DNA of 64,000 bases from Rhizophagus clarus. Lineage: Eukaryota; Glomeromycota; Glomeromycetes; Glomerales; Glomeraceae. The notes beneath the pieces are model-generated. The model was not told the origin of the DNA. It did not search any database and was given only the letters and a program-made list of their open reading frames with translations. Where the stretch lies: positions 746,501-810,500 of the forward strand of contig BLAL01000053.1 in the NCBI GenBank assembly GCA_015698045.1. The letters are read 5' to 3'. Positions 10,161 through 22,235 of this stretch are shown here, one piece after another. Position numbers and translations under genes: made by a program. How positions within the stretch are numbered: the stretch's first letter is position 1; every line of letters starts with the position of its first letter.

Positions 10161-11032
10161 TACTTAACCTTGGGGCGGAAATAAAATTTTTTTCACAATT
10201 TCAGCAGGAGTGATGAGGAAGGAAGTTCTAGCCCTGAATAATATATTCTACTTCACAATTTTAACTTTGGACGAAATATTTTTTTTCTCTACAACTTAAA
10301 CTCGGATGGAAATATTTTTTACTTAACAACTTTGGTATGTTGGCCCTCAATATTGATCTTTTATATTGTCCATGTTAGTCCTACATGATATTTACATTAT
10401 TCCTCTAGTTAATCCTCCATATTGCTTACATTAGTTTGCCGAGAAACATACTTTAGATATGGAACATATTGATAATTAGTTAATGTGTTAGTTTTTTCAC
10501 ACAGCAATCGGGTTAGTTTTTGTGAGGTTTTGTGTTTTTTGTGCGTGATTTTTTGTATTGAGAAATAACTATAATATATGATTACTCTATTCCAAGTGAA
10601 TTGTGACGTGGTTTTTTGGGATAGTTTCGGTGTTAGATTTTTGTGTGTTGAAAAACATGCAACATTATGATAACTACATGCTCTGAATCACGCAATAAAG
10701 TTCCCCTATAGTAAAAAATTTTTTTTACTAATAAAATTATCTTTATTCTGTAAGTAAATTTGATTATCACAATAAATTACACATATTGTGAAAGTTTTAT
10801 GACTATTTAATCTATGCGAAATTAAATATTGTAAAATTTACTTGAAAAAACTTGTAATTTATTAATATTTTGAATGAAGTGTTTTCCATAAGACTGAGTC
10901 TAATCAATTTAATATTGAAGGATTACATATTTTTTAACATGACTAATAAACTTATTTAATAAAGAAATTTATTTAAGTTTGAAAATTTTAATTTAATTAT
11001 AACTTAATTTTGCGTATTTTTTTTTATATCAC

Positions 11033-11092
11033 AAGTGACGCACGTCAGCTGCATCTGACGCAAATCGACACTTGACGCACAATATATATATT
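11033..11092. repeat. TGACGCAC-motif block, copy 2
   Basis: AAGTGACGCACGTCA, CTGACGCAAATCG and CACTTGACGCACAA followed by an AT alternation: a direct repeat of the block at 10091-10160, about 80 percent alike by eye. The pair could be the ends of an element with direct terminal blocks or two solo MITE fragments; neither is proven. Confidence 0.8.
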
Positions 11093-12621
11093 AGTTGTGA
11101 AGAAAAAACTATTTGGAGAAAACATTGATTCGCTTCATAAGTTAAAGTTGTAAAAAGAAAAAAAAAATGGGACCAGAACCCAAAAATACATTCTACATAC
11201 TAAGTCTTTTTCAGTAATTGCCGTACAGCAGGAATATACTTACGAAATTAAGCGTCTTTTATAATTCCGGCCAGGAAAATATAATTTAGGTCAAAATATT
11301 TATAATTCTCGCCATTAAACTAACTTCTTGTAGTCCATAATTTCTGGAAGTATATGGATGGTATTTTAAAGTGTTTATAATTTCATCGGTAAATACACAA
11401 ATTCCCACTAACCATAAATGAATGAATAATAAAATATCAGAATTATCTTGTTTTAGAAATTTTGTACTACAAAAGAATACTATAATTGCATATCATTACT
11501 ATGTTAATATAAACATATGGCAAGCAATTAAAAATTGAATCTACGGACTTTCAGCCTTAATGATCATCAAGGGATTTAAACCAGTCTGAAATTTAGTTCA
11601 CAAAGAATCATCCCTAACAATAACAGAAATCTATACATGAATACAATGAATTATCTACTCATTAGTGAAAACATTACGTCGTAATCGGAATCTTGACACC
11701 GTAGATAATCTTAACGATTCAATAAACAAGGGGGAAAGAACATGATCATAAATATTTACAAGTACATCGACGAAATGAGCAATTTATAATAATATTGGGC
11801 AAGAAAAAAAACATGAATTATAGGATTTTTCAGTAAGTAAAGTAAATACACATAAAATAAAAAAAAAAGGTTTCGAACAACCAGGTGCCATTTTAAATTT
11901 AAATATAATTCAATTCAAGAAGATTATTTAATGATGATTATTATTCTTTCAACTTTATTGAAATTTTCTTGCGCCATTTAGACCTTATATAACAATAGGT
12001 TAGGCGTCAGATTGCATAAACAAACTATATGAATTAATATAGAATTATTAATTATCTCATTAGACATTTTTTTTTTTTGTTTTTGTTTTTGTTTTTTTTT
12101 GTAATACAAATAAATATAAATAAACTCGGAAAAAAGAAAATTACATTTTAGCAAGTATATCGTTATACTTTTTAAGAAATTATCAAAATTAATATACACT
12201 ACGAATTTACTTCTTTTAATCTCAAGCGTTTATGAAAATTCGCTAATCAAATCGATCAAAGTAATTACAAGTTTTATAGGAATACTTATGCTTGAACTTT
12301 CAAATATTTCACTAAATAGAACCAAAATATCTACGTTTCATTAAATGTATTGTAATGTGATAGAATGATGCAGACTTACGGACTACGAGTTTTTGGCATT
12401 AATCCTTTGTGGAATAAACAAAGTTTTTTTATAAATTCGTAAATTTAGATCTAACACCTCATTACCATCAGTTTACACACAAAGAGGCTTCTTTGTCACG
12501 TATACCAATTTGAGATTGTGTCATATTTCTTCAAGAAAGTTCTTCCGGAATTTTTTATCGATGCATTTTTTTGGTATAATGAACTTACACAAACTTCATT
12601 TATCTCATTCAGTTTATCGCT

Positions 12622-12629
12622 TATAAATA
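12622..12629 (+). promoter_or_regulatory. TATA box of secreted-protein gene 2
   Basis: TATAAATA, 105 bp before the ATG, in the same conserved context (CGCTTATAAATACGAG) as copy 1. Confidence 0.75.
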
Positions 12630-12726
12630 CGAGTATTAAATTCTCTCCCTAACTCCATCTTCTACAATAAATCAAAGAAACGTGAAAATTGAACAACTTT
12701 CAGTATCAAATAATAATACCATTAAC

Positions 12727-13068
12727 ATGAAAAATCTTATCTTAATACTTGCTCTCACATTCGTAGTCTTCAGTACAATCGCTTTTTCTACGCCAACTAA
12801 TTGGAGAAGAGGCGATGGACATAAACTAGCAACAATCCCTAAGGGAAAAACTTCTTTGACATCCTTGACGAAAAGACAGTACCAATGTGATATCGGAGAA
12901 ATTCCATGCGGCATCGGATGTTGTCCTGGTTATTCGTCTTGTTTAGTTGGTACTTACCAATGCGACATTCCATGCACCACTAGTGATATACCTTGCGGTG
13001 ATAACGGCTGCTGTTTTTCATACGAAGTTTGCACGTCCTATAATGGTATACCCGTGTGTGCTTCTTAA
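12727..13068 (+). CDS. Small secreted cysteine-rich protein 2 (double knottin-like)
   Basis: A 113-residue protein without introns, started at the shared MKNLIL methionine. Signal peptide 1-21; propeptide 22-50 with RR at 27-28 and a terminal SLTKR dibasic site, as in copy 1. The mature part has 12 cysteines: C-x6-C-x3-CC-x5-C-x6-C, linker DIP, C-x6-C-x4-CC-x5-C-x8-C. Loops differ from copy 1 while the cysteine frame and the phrase CDIPC are kept, the pattern expected when the scaffold is under selection and the loops diversify. The protein sequence, promoter and 3' flank group it with copy 1. Function unknown. Confidence 0.9.
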   Translation: MKNLILILALTFVVFSTIAFSTPTNWRRGDGHKLATIPKGKTSLTSLTKRQYQCDIGEIPCGIGCCPGYSSCLVGTYQCDIPCTTSDIPCGDNGCCFSYEVCTSYNGIPVCAS

Positions 13069-13260
13069 GCCTATCGTTTATCAAAACATTCATATTTGGA
13101 AGAATATTTGGTTTAATTACTGTTCTTACTTAATTATCCTAAGTCATATTTTTTTTCATTATTAACTATATTTAGTATTATAGTATAAATTTGAAGTTCT
13201 TGAAGTTTCAATTAAACATGTACCTCATTTAAATAAAATATATTTTGTCCAAAATATTTT

Positions 13261-14247
13261 CATAATTTCTTACGTGTCATTACGAATTACAAATTTTTAT
13301 GATACTAGTAACTTTACCTTCTTTTCACAAGTTTATAAAGTCCAAATAAATGAAGATAAAATAATCAATAATAAAAGTATATTTAATGTCTAGTAATGGC
13401 ATACTCATCATTTTTTTTCTTTTAGCTCTCCTTAATTTGTGCAGTTCGTATAAGAATCAGGGTCAACCATATTAAAATCGGTTTAAACAAGTATAATATC
13501 TTAAAATATTTTCAAATATTAGACCAAATATATGTATTGAGTGGCATCTATAAAAATGTTTTATAAAATCAATTAATTGATATTTTTGCAATCTTCTTTT
13601 TGGTAATTCTTTATTTTGGGATACTTAAATTAAACACGAAAAGTCGTAACGTACTGTACAGTATATCCACAAATAATGAATTTGAAGCAACAAGTGCGAT
13701 AGTACCACTTTTGATTTTATTTAAGTAGGGATAAATTAGATTTATTAATAAAGTGTTTCGTGAAATTTTTAAGCGTTAATTATTTTATAGCAACTGGCAA
13801 TGATAATAATATTAGAATTTTCAAATTTAAATGCTAAAAAATAAAATGGTCAATAAATAGCTGTTATTAATCTTACCTTATAAAAAAATTATGCAACTCG
13901 TTAACTCGTTGTTGAATATAATAGCATAATACGATTATATTTGTCGTATTACGTTGAAACTAATGAATTAAACAACAAATCTCATGCAATAAAGATCTGG
14001 TAATAATAAATCACATTTTTTTTTTTTTGAAATAAAAATGATTTACAACATTACAATATATCATAATGAGAACATAAAATGATTATTCACAGCTGTTATT
14101 ACTAAATTATCAAGCAGTCCGATGATTATCCCTGATCGGAAATTTTACGTTAAGATTTTTACGTAAAATTAACGATATATACGTCCAATAACTGTAAGTT
14201 GACTATTAAGTCATTTATTTTTTCAGGCAGTAATTGGACAATACTGT
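13261..14247. other. Intergenic, no gene recognised
   Basis: AT-rich DNA with stops in all frames. No long frame, terminal repeat or paralogous block seen apart from the 8-bp target duplication (14248-14255) of the hAT MITE that follows. Confidence 0.5.
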
Positions 14248-14255
14248 CCTATAAC

Positions 14256-14829
14256 TAAGGATGGTCATCGGTCCTACCGGTCTTACTCGGTCCTGGACCG
14301 GCCGGTCCCAGGACTTGTAAGACCGGACCGCGGTCTTTCATTTTCTTTTAGCGCAGTAGGACCGGTCTCGAGGACCGACCGGTCCTCGTATCAGTCTTCA
14401 TATAATAAACGATTTTTATATTAAGTATAGCTATTAATTTAATAAAGATCTTTATAAAAAAATATAAAGACCGACCGATTTTGAAATTACAAACAAATAA
14501 AATAATGATAATCATTTTTCTCCACTTATACGCCTATATTTTTTCGAGAAAATACCCTAATTCATTAATTTAAAATATATTAAGTTATATATATTTATAC
14601 ACCTTGAAATTTGGTAATTTATTTGCAATCATTTTTTTTTTAAAACAAAGGAAAAAAAAGAAAAGACCGATCGGTCCTAAAAAGACTGCGGTCCTTAAAA
14701 AGACCGACGGTCTTATTGTATGCGATACAGGACCAAAAGACCGCAGTCCTGCAGCAAGACGGACCGGTCCGTCTTTTTAAGGTGTAGGACCGTAGGACCG
14801 CGATCTTCTAGGACCGATGACCATCTTTA
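14256..14829. mobile_element. hAT-type MITE with GGACCG array and 8-bp target duplication
   Basis: The 574-bp element has termini TAAGGATGGTCATCGGTCCT and, on the other strand, TAAAGATGGTCATCGGTCCT (one mismatch), fitting the TARNG start of hAT terminal repeats. It is flanked by the exact 8-bp duplication CCTATAAC (14248-14255 and 14830-14837). Both subterminal regions are packed with GGACCG/CGGTCC motifs in both orientations (about 14275-14395 and 14660-14815), making strong potential hairpins and a sharp GC rise over the surroundings. The centre is AT-rich and non-coding. Confidence 0.95.
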
Positions 14830-14837
14830 CCTATAAC

Positions 14838-16129
14838 CGGAATTTCTAAAGGATCGCAAACTACATTAAAAACCTTAGATTATTCTTATTTAATTCAAGA
14901 AGAGGAGATTTATTATTAGTATTAACCTATGATTTTAAACTTAAATAAATCAAAAACATATACATAATAAATTACAAGTCTAGGTGTTTAGGTTACGAAA
15001 AGGTTCTAGGTTCGATACCTAAGGTAAGTAAAGTTTAAAATTAATAATATACTATATATAATACATTATTTTAATTGATTAATATAAAATATAATTTTAA
15101 CAGTAGTCAAAAGAACGTCATTATACCTGAAATTGACGGTTATTGACGGTTTATGGACGTACATATTATAACGTCCAACCTGCGGAGGGTCCGTCAACAG
15201 ACAGTTAGTGGACCATATGTTCAATAACGGTTGCCGGTCGGCTTGGAAATTTAATAAACATTGATTTTTTACAATTAAATTAATTGATTGATATTTTTAA
15301 ATTCTTTCGTGTTAGCGGTTGTAAAGCGAGTAAAATTACATGGTTCAAAGTGAAATATATAATGGAATCTTTCAAATGAAATATTTTTAATTTTTAAAGA
15401 AATAAATAATTGATAAAAGCATAAAATAAATCGCATAGTTTTTAAATTTTTGGAGGAAACGTAATAAACTCATATTTCAGCAGTACTAAAAATTTGAAAA
15501 AGGTTCAAATAAAAATAAGTATAGTTGAGAATCAAGTACGTAGTGACGTATGGCCTAAAAGCAAAAATGGCAAGGTAAAAATCTCTTAAATTTGTAAGTT
15601 CTAATTTATTAACAGAGAAGATATTCTCTCATTATTTGTATGATTGTAATTTGGTTTATACACAGTGAAATTCAACATAATGAAACCCAATAAACCGGAA
15701 CCGGCCTTATACCGGAACTTTTTCCTGGAACCAAACCAAAATATTAAAATAAGTTTGATATACCGTAATTTATTAGTAAAATTTCGATAACGGAACAAAT
15801 AAGAAAGATACGATATAACGGAGCACGTGATGACTTACGTTTTTAAACCATTGAAATCAATTTCACGTGATACCGATAGCTTCCTGTAACGGTAACTTCC
15901 TTTCTAAATAAAATAAATGAATAAAATAAATAAATATCAGAAAGTTAAAAGAAAACACTTTGATAACAATAATTCTCGATAAAAAAGCAACTTTTAATCA
16001 AAAAAGGAACTCTAAAGAAATAATAAAATTTCAACTTTAGTTATGTCGCACATATACAACGGAATTTCACATGATTATATTTTTCTTAGTTTGGATTTAT
16101 TTCAGCATTGGAAAATAAATTGTATTTTT
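14838..16129. other. Intergenic, no gene recognised
   Basis: AT-rich with small GC-richer patches at 15130-15245 (repeated TTGACGGTT-like words) and 15690-15725 (CCGGAACCGG-like words) that resemble edges of old repeats, without a pairable terminus. A GGTTCGATACC word at 15009 matches an RNA polymerase III B box but no tRNA fold surrounds it. Confidence 0.5.
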
Positions 16130-18538
16130 ATGCTTGGCTTTAAATATGAAATATTGTGATTCGTTTCAAAGTTTCAATCCAATTCGGTATTGTAGTAGTA
16201 TATATTATTTAGTGCAAAATATAAGAGTGAAAGTAAGCATTTATGAATTAATTTTACATTTTGGATTCTTTTCCAGATGAAAATATTTTCAACCGTGTTA
16301 ATAATTGTGAGGGGTCTTTTTTTTCTTGATTTTTAATACTTACGAGGTTAAGCACACATAAACTAGTAATTTATTCAAAATAAATGTAATTCGGTCCAAA
16401 ATTTTTCACAATTCTGGCCAGTGAGCTCATTTAAGCTTTCGATTAACTGCGTGTTTACAATCAGCCGATTTAAGGTGCGATGGTTAATTTCTTTTTCTTT
16501 TCTTTTTTTTTTAAAAAAAAGGGGGTAATAATTTTTAATTGCTCGATAAATATAGCTAAGTAAATATTCATTCTAACGATTCTATCTTCTTTATTACTTC
16601 TGAATCCGACAATCGTCCTTTAAACATTATTGTTATGAATTTAATAAATTAAATATTAAAATAGATAATAATCTAGTCCGAAGTGTACCGAAGAACTCTT
16701 TATGTATAATATGCAATTCTTTGAATGACATATTATTAAAACAAAATACAAGTTTGGATTTTTGTACTAAATTTCTAAAATAAATGTTACATTATATTTC
16801 ATTGTTCATGCATATATGATTTGCAATATATGGTTAGCAGACATTTGTTTAAAGTACCGATCAATTATCAGGAGATTTAGGTTTTAACCATTTTTAATTT
16901 TTCCATGAAGAATCGTACTTGCATAAACAAAGATATACTTAAACAAAGAGAAGGATACGGGAACCGTTGAGAGTCCGGAACAAATTGATGTTTGTGTGGT
17001 ACAAAATATGCAATGGCACCATGCGGGTGGCAAGCGCGTGACGATCAGATTTCTAAGCTCCTTCGCTAACGCTTCGGATAATAAATGCAATAACTATCTA
17101 CTCATTATATCAAAGAATTAATAGTACTCGTCGCAAATTATCTGGTTTAATATTATTATACCACAGAAATTAATAAAGCATGTAGCCAATGGTTTATATC
17201 GTTGTAATAAAAGATGAAAGAATATTTAATTGGTTAAACCTTAAAATAATGTTTAAAAAAGGGTATTACAATAGTCTGGTTAACTTTTATAAGAATTCAA
17301 TTTTTCTCCGCACATTACCGGTCCAATCAAACTTTGATCGTACAATGTAACTAAAATTTTTTAGTATGTTTGTTTTGACGATCATAATTTTTAATATATC
17401 GCAGTCGGAATCATGACACCGAAGATTTAATTCAATTAATCCTAATAAATAAGGAAAAAAAAGTTATAGTTAGAATAATTTCACAATTATCATAAATGCA
17501 TACAAGTACGTTAATGTTTATTATTATTATTGATAACATTGACACAAAAAAAATAATACTCATGTAAAAAGTAATAAAACATGAATTTTAAGAATTTTTC
17601 GGCAAATAAATTAGATTGATAACCGGAAGCAATCTTTTCTTTTATTCAAATATGATTTAATTCAAAAAAATTATCTAATTATGAATTATTCTGTGTCATT
17701 TAAACTTTTCCAATAATAGCTCGAGTGTCAGATGGATGATAAAGCGAACTAATAAGAATTGATAAATAATTATTAATTAAATTTCCCAAAAAAAGCGTAA
17801 AATATATCGTAATACGTTTTTTGGACTTATCCATTTTAAACCATAAGATGATTCAAGCAATCATTTATGAAATTCTCCAGTTGAGTAAATAAATTTATGA
17901 ACGCTATTAAGCAAATCTCAAATGATTCAACTACAATTAGAAGTAATTTGTACTCCTACATTAAATGCACGATATGTAAACATAATGCTCAAGCCTCTCT
18001 ACATGGATAAAGATGTCGTTGCAAATATTTGGCATTTTCTGCTTCAATGTAAAAAAACGAACCGAATTAATTACGAATACATTTTATTGGAATACTTAAG
18101 TATGTTTGAATTATCAAGTAGTTCGCTAAAAAGGAACCATAAGATAAGATCGTTATTTACATTCATTATAATGTACTGTGACGTTATAAAATAGTGCAGA
18201 CTTACGGATCATGAATGCTTGGCGTTGATCTTACGAATTTATAATACAAAAGAAATATTTTTGTAAGTTCCGATTTGTCATCTGATTTCAAAGAACGGAT
18301 CATGAATACTTGGCGTTAATCCTCGCGAAAAAAATTTTTATAAATTCGTAAATTCCGATTTGTCATCAGATTACAAACAAAGAAACTTCTTTATTACATA
18401 TACAAATTCGAGTTTGTGTAAATATTTTATTCTATAAATGTTTTCTTCGAAAACATTCATTTAAAATTCTTTATTTATGCATTTTTTTAATATAATAACT
18501 TGTACACAAAACTTCACTAAGTTCATTCATCCATCTCT

Positions 18539-18546
18539 TATAAATA
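18539..18546 (+). promoter_or_regulatory. TATA box of secreted-protein gene 3
   Basis: TATAAATA, 156 bp before the ATG, followed by ACGAGCATTGAATTC and CTAACTCCATC as at the other copies. The leader is longer because of extra AATAAT/ATCAAATAAT sequence. Confidence 0.75.
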
Positions 18547-18694
18547 CGAGCATTGAATTCTCGCTCTAACTCCATCCTTCGCATAAATCAAAAAAAAAAA
18601 AAAATTGAAGATCAACAACTTTCAATACTCAAATAATACTAAAATAATATTCAAATAATATCAAATAAATAAATACCAAAATCATCAATTCATC

Positions 18695-19045
18695 ATGAAA
18701 AATCTTATCTTAATTCTCGTTCTCGCAGTCGTAACTTTCAGTACAATCGCAACTGCTACTCCAACTTATTGGAAAAGAGGCGGTGCATTTAAACTAGCAT
18801 CAATTCTTAATGGAAAATCATCTTCGGTATCTTTGATGGAAAGACAACTTGAATGTCCGTTAGGAGATGATCCATGTCCTAATGGTGTCGTATGTTGCCC
18901 TAGTGGTGCGGCTTGCTTACAAAATAATCTATGCGACGTTCCATGCCCTGATCCTTCTAATTTTTGTGGCGATGGCTGCTGTAATTCAAATGAAGTTTGC
19001 TCAACTGCTCCTAATGGTCAACCTGTGTGCGTTCTTTATTATTAA
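18695..19045 (+). CDS. Small secreted cysteine-rich protein 3 (double knottin-like)
   Basis: A 116-residue protein without introns. Signal peptide 1-21 (ending ATA). The propeptide has KR at 27-28, but the second site, KR in copies 1 and 2, reads SLMER here, so only one basic residue remains. Mature frame: C-x6-C-x5-CC-x5-C-x5-C, linker DVP, C-x6-C-x3-CC-x5-C-x9-C. The halves are visibly alike (CPxGxxPC... and CPDPSNFC...), supporting an internal duplication. The tail is VLYY, unlike the others. Groups with the gene at 25574, with which it shares LQNNLCD and GDGCCNSNEVC. Function unknown. Confidence 0.9.
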   Translation: MKNLILILVLAVVTFSTIATATPTYWKRGGAFKLASILNGKSSSVSLMERQLECPLGDDPCPNGVVCCPSGAACLQNNLCDVPCPDPSNFCGDGCCNSNEVCSTAPNGQPVCVLYY

Positions 19046-19250
19046 ATTTGTAAAATATATACATTTTGAAAGGAGAATATTTCTATTTTATTTTATTATT
19101 CCTAATTTACTATTTTTTCAATTATTTTAAATAATTTATGCTTTTCATTATTGGACTAGTATTATAGTTTAGATTTATTGGGTTTAATTCAATATGTACA
19201 CGTTATTTAAATAAATTCACTTTATTTATTTGTTTATTCTTATTATTAAT

Positions 19251-20399
19251 CAAAATATTGCGAATTGCAAATTTGAACTACTATCATGTTAACCTTTACT
19301 TTCCTCTCGTCAGGCTATAAAAAGTTCAAATAATATGAAGATGAAATAAATTGATAATAAACGTACTGTATATTTAACGCTTTATAATGGAATGATAACC
19401 TCTTCTTTTTAGCTCATTAAATAAAAAATTGAAGATTAACGATTAAACGCGAGTGGAGTTTTTGTTGTATATTTGATATTTAACTTAGAATATTTTTTCT
19501 TTAATTATGGTTTGAAAAAAAAATTTTATATCAGTGATTTTCTATTAGTTTATTTGATACTTTTTGTAATCTCAACTCATTATCCGTTCTTTAAGTTAAA
19601 TATGTAAAAATTATTTTTATTCCAAGTATGATAATTATTAATCGTATTTTTTTTCGAAAATAAATTCTCGCGACATAAAAGATAGAATATTTCTTCCAAC
19701 ATTTCAAAAATCCTAATGTAATATATCGTAATTGAAGCAGATGATAACATCGAGAGCTACCTTGCCATCAAAATATTTGATAAATATAGTAATAATGAAT
19801 TTCCGTACTTTACTATACATCTGGATTTACGTTAGAATAATAATTTGTCATTAAAAATAGTCGTCATTTCTGGTGACGATGGGATAAGGATTAATAATTA
19901 AAATTCAATCATTACTATTTCAAAAATTGTTTAATTCATATACAATATCTCACTATATTTAGTCAAATAATACAATGAGTCGCGAAAATTGTTTCTAAAA
20001 GTACCTTATCCTTCCGGAAAATTGCATTTTGTTTTGACAATTATATCATTGTGACAATATTATAGGTCAGACAATCGAAATTTATAAATTACAAAAATGT
20101 AAGTTCCAAAGAATCAAACATTTTTAATTCATTCTTCATATAAGAAACTAATTATAACAATACCGGCTTTGTCTCAACCGTTAAATAATAAGATAAAATA
20201 AACAAATTTATTACGCATCATATTGTAATGACGCATGTGTTTGGACGAGTTGGCTTTTTCGTCATATTTACTAGTCATGTTACAAACATTTGTGCTGAAT
20301 TTTTCGGATATATTATTATCCGGAATCTTCCACATTATCATACAAACTCCGGAAAATTAATTCTAAAATATTGACATTTGTATATTTTTATAATAACTT
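19251..20399. other. Intergenic, no gene recognised
   Basis: AT-rich, stops in all frames, no terminal repeats found. Confidence 0.5.
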
Positions 20400-22235
20400 T
20401 AAGCGTTTAAATTCTTTATTTCCTTTCTTTCATAAGTGAGTCTAACGAAATGACTTAGCTTACACGTCAAGCTTAATTGTTTCTTAATGCAAGCTATTTG
20501 AGAAAATTATTATCTGAAATATTTTATGTAAGCATTTGAAAGTCGGTTAAAAAGATCTTTATGTTATCATTTACGAATGACAAAATTTGATTCATGGTTA
20601 TATTAATTTCTATCTTAATTGTTTAATAAACAACGCTTTATAACGAATGGGAGCCATTGTAAGCAAAGATTTAAACTGTAGATTACAAAGGCGAGAACCG
20701 ATCAGCATCAACTCAATTATCGAGGTTTCGTAACACACCGGACTAGGACAGTTTTAAATACGAAATTTATTGAAAAATTTGGATTTATTCCCAGTAGGCA
20801 ATGTTACAATACCTACCAGTAAGAACTTTGATGGAAATAAATCACACTATTATGAGAAAGAAGTCTAAGTGTGTAATATTATTATTTGATTTTAATCCAA
20901 TTCGTTATTGTTATATACATAATTATAAAAGTAGACATTCGTGAATTAAATTTGCATTTTGGATTCATACTATAATATTATACTAATATATTCGATATTT
21001 ATGATCGTATTAATAATCCTGTTAATTATTTTTCAAAAGGTCGATCAGTAGTCTATAAATATTAAACAACTTTAAAAAAAAGGTAATAATTTTTTTAAAT
21101 ATCTTCCAAATTCGACGATCGTTCATTTAACCTTAATAATTTAAAAAATTTCCGAAACAAAATAATTTCATTTATACTGTACATGATTATACATGCATAT
21201 TCTGTTAGCAATATATGGTTAGCAGGCATTTTGTGTAAAGTACCCAATCCAAATGATCGACCATCAGAATCGGTCATTTTAGACAATATCATTTTAATAA
21301 ATAATATTGTTCTGATATCATTGATATTATTACGATATCAAAATGAGATCTTATTAAGTAGTTCACACAAAGTGACAAAGAATCGTGCCTGCATACTTGA
21401 AAATGGGAATCGTTGTGTCACGACCATGTTGTTTACAAAATAGCACAAGAGAAAATAAAATTTCATGTGACTATTGCATTTTCACAACTTCTAAATGTAT
21501 AATGATGACCTTCGATAACGCTCTTCTCCCCGCTATAATCTAGGAATTAAATAGTACTCGCCGCAAAACAAAAAATTCAGCCATTTTTGTACAAAGGAAC
21601 TTAAGTTTTTTAGTGCGTTTGTTTTGACGATCAAATTTGCAATCGGAATCATGGCACCGAGGATAAAATTTTAACTAATCCAATAAGCAAGTATTCATGC
21701 ACATTAATGAAATAAATATTTATTTTATTATTACATTGATACCAAAAAAATATGCACATAGAAAAAAAAAGAAACATGAATTTAAGTTTTCAGTGAGTAA
21801 AACAAATTCACATAAACAAAAAAAGATTCAAATAACCGGACGCCATCTTTTTTTTGGTTGAGTATAGTTAAATAAGATTGTTTGATTATGAATATCTCTT
21901 TAATGTTATTGAAAATTCATAGAATTTTTCTGAGCGTTAACTAACAATAAAGGAAATTATTACCCACACATTAATGATTAATACATCTTTTTTTGTAATA
22001 CAGATAAATCGTTACTTCTTTTAAACCATAACAGATAAGATGTCTCGAAAATTTGGTGAAATTCGCCAGTCGACAAATAAATCTATGAACGTACTATACA
22101 TTAGGCAAATCTTAAATAATTTAACCAAATATTAAATACAATCAGAAGTAATTTATTTCGCATTTGTTGATTCAATGTAAATTTCACGAAAAAGAACCAA
22201 ACGGTGAGATCGCTATCCACGTTCATTATTATTGC
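20400..22235 (+). repeat. Tandem duplication unit D, promoter-side DNA without a gene
   Basis: Contains the blocks seen upstream of the four genes in the same order: the GTGAGTCTAA / TTACACGTCAAGCTTA region (20435-20480), ATATGGTTAGCAGGCATT near 21210, CGGAATCATGGCACCG at 21644 and the block ending GTGAGATCGCTATCCACG near 22212. Similarity stops at about 22235, where the other units continue through the TATA region into the gene. No cysteine-rich frame lies in the next 1 kb. It is best read as a unit that lost its gene and core promoter by deletion or never received them. Confidence 0.65.

Larger units (their letters stand above)
8451..11499. other. Intergenic between units A and B, repeat-bearing, no firm gene
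   Basis: AT-rich DNA with long homopolymers (poly-T at 8820-8850) and a moderately GC-richer patch at 9440-10090. That patch contains a 118-codon ATG frame (9735-10091) with no recognisable domain, paralogue or clear promoter; I do not call it a gene. Two related TGACGCAC-rich blocks bracket about 870 bp (separate entries). Confidence 0.5.
11500..13260 (+). repeat. Tandem duplication unit B (upstream DNA plus secreted-protein gene 2)
   Basis: Shares with the other units the block CGGAATCTTGACACC at 11686, a segment around 12300-12430 (GCAGACTTACGGA, also in unit C), about 120 bp of conserved promoter and the gene itself. It is shorter upstream than units A, C and E. Confidence 0.65.
16130..19250 (+). 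repeat. Tandem duplication unit C (upstream DNA plus secreted-protein gene 3)
   Basis: Carries the shared blocks: ATATGGTTAGCAG near 16832, CGGAATCATGACACC at 17406, AATTATCAAGTAGTTCGC near 18110 (matching AATTATCAAGTAATTCGC near 7425), then promoter and gene. The segment around CGGATCATGAAT is present twice (about 18203 and 18297), a small internal duplication just upstream of the promoter. Confidence 0.65.

Noticed and set aside
15009-15019. GGTTCGATACC, a match to the tRNA B box
   Set aside because: No A box, acceptor stem or anticodon arm can be folded around it; probably chance or a worn SINE fragment.
17922-18194. 90-codon frame upstream of secreted-protein gene 3
   Set aside because: It lies in the repeated upstream DNA, and the matching segments in units A, B and E are not open, so it is not conserved as coding.
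21183-21443. 86-codon frame in the gene-less unit D
   Set aside because: The aligned segments of the other units have stops; it does not resemble the secreted-protein family.
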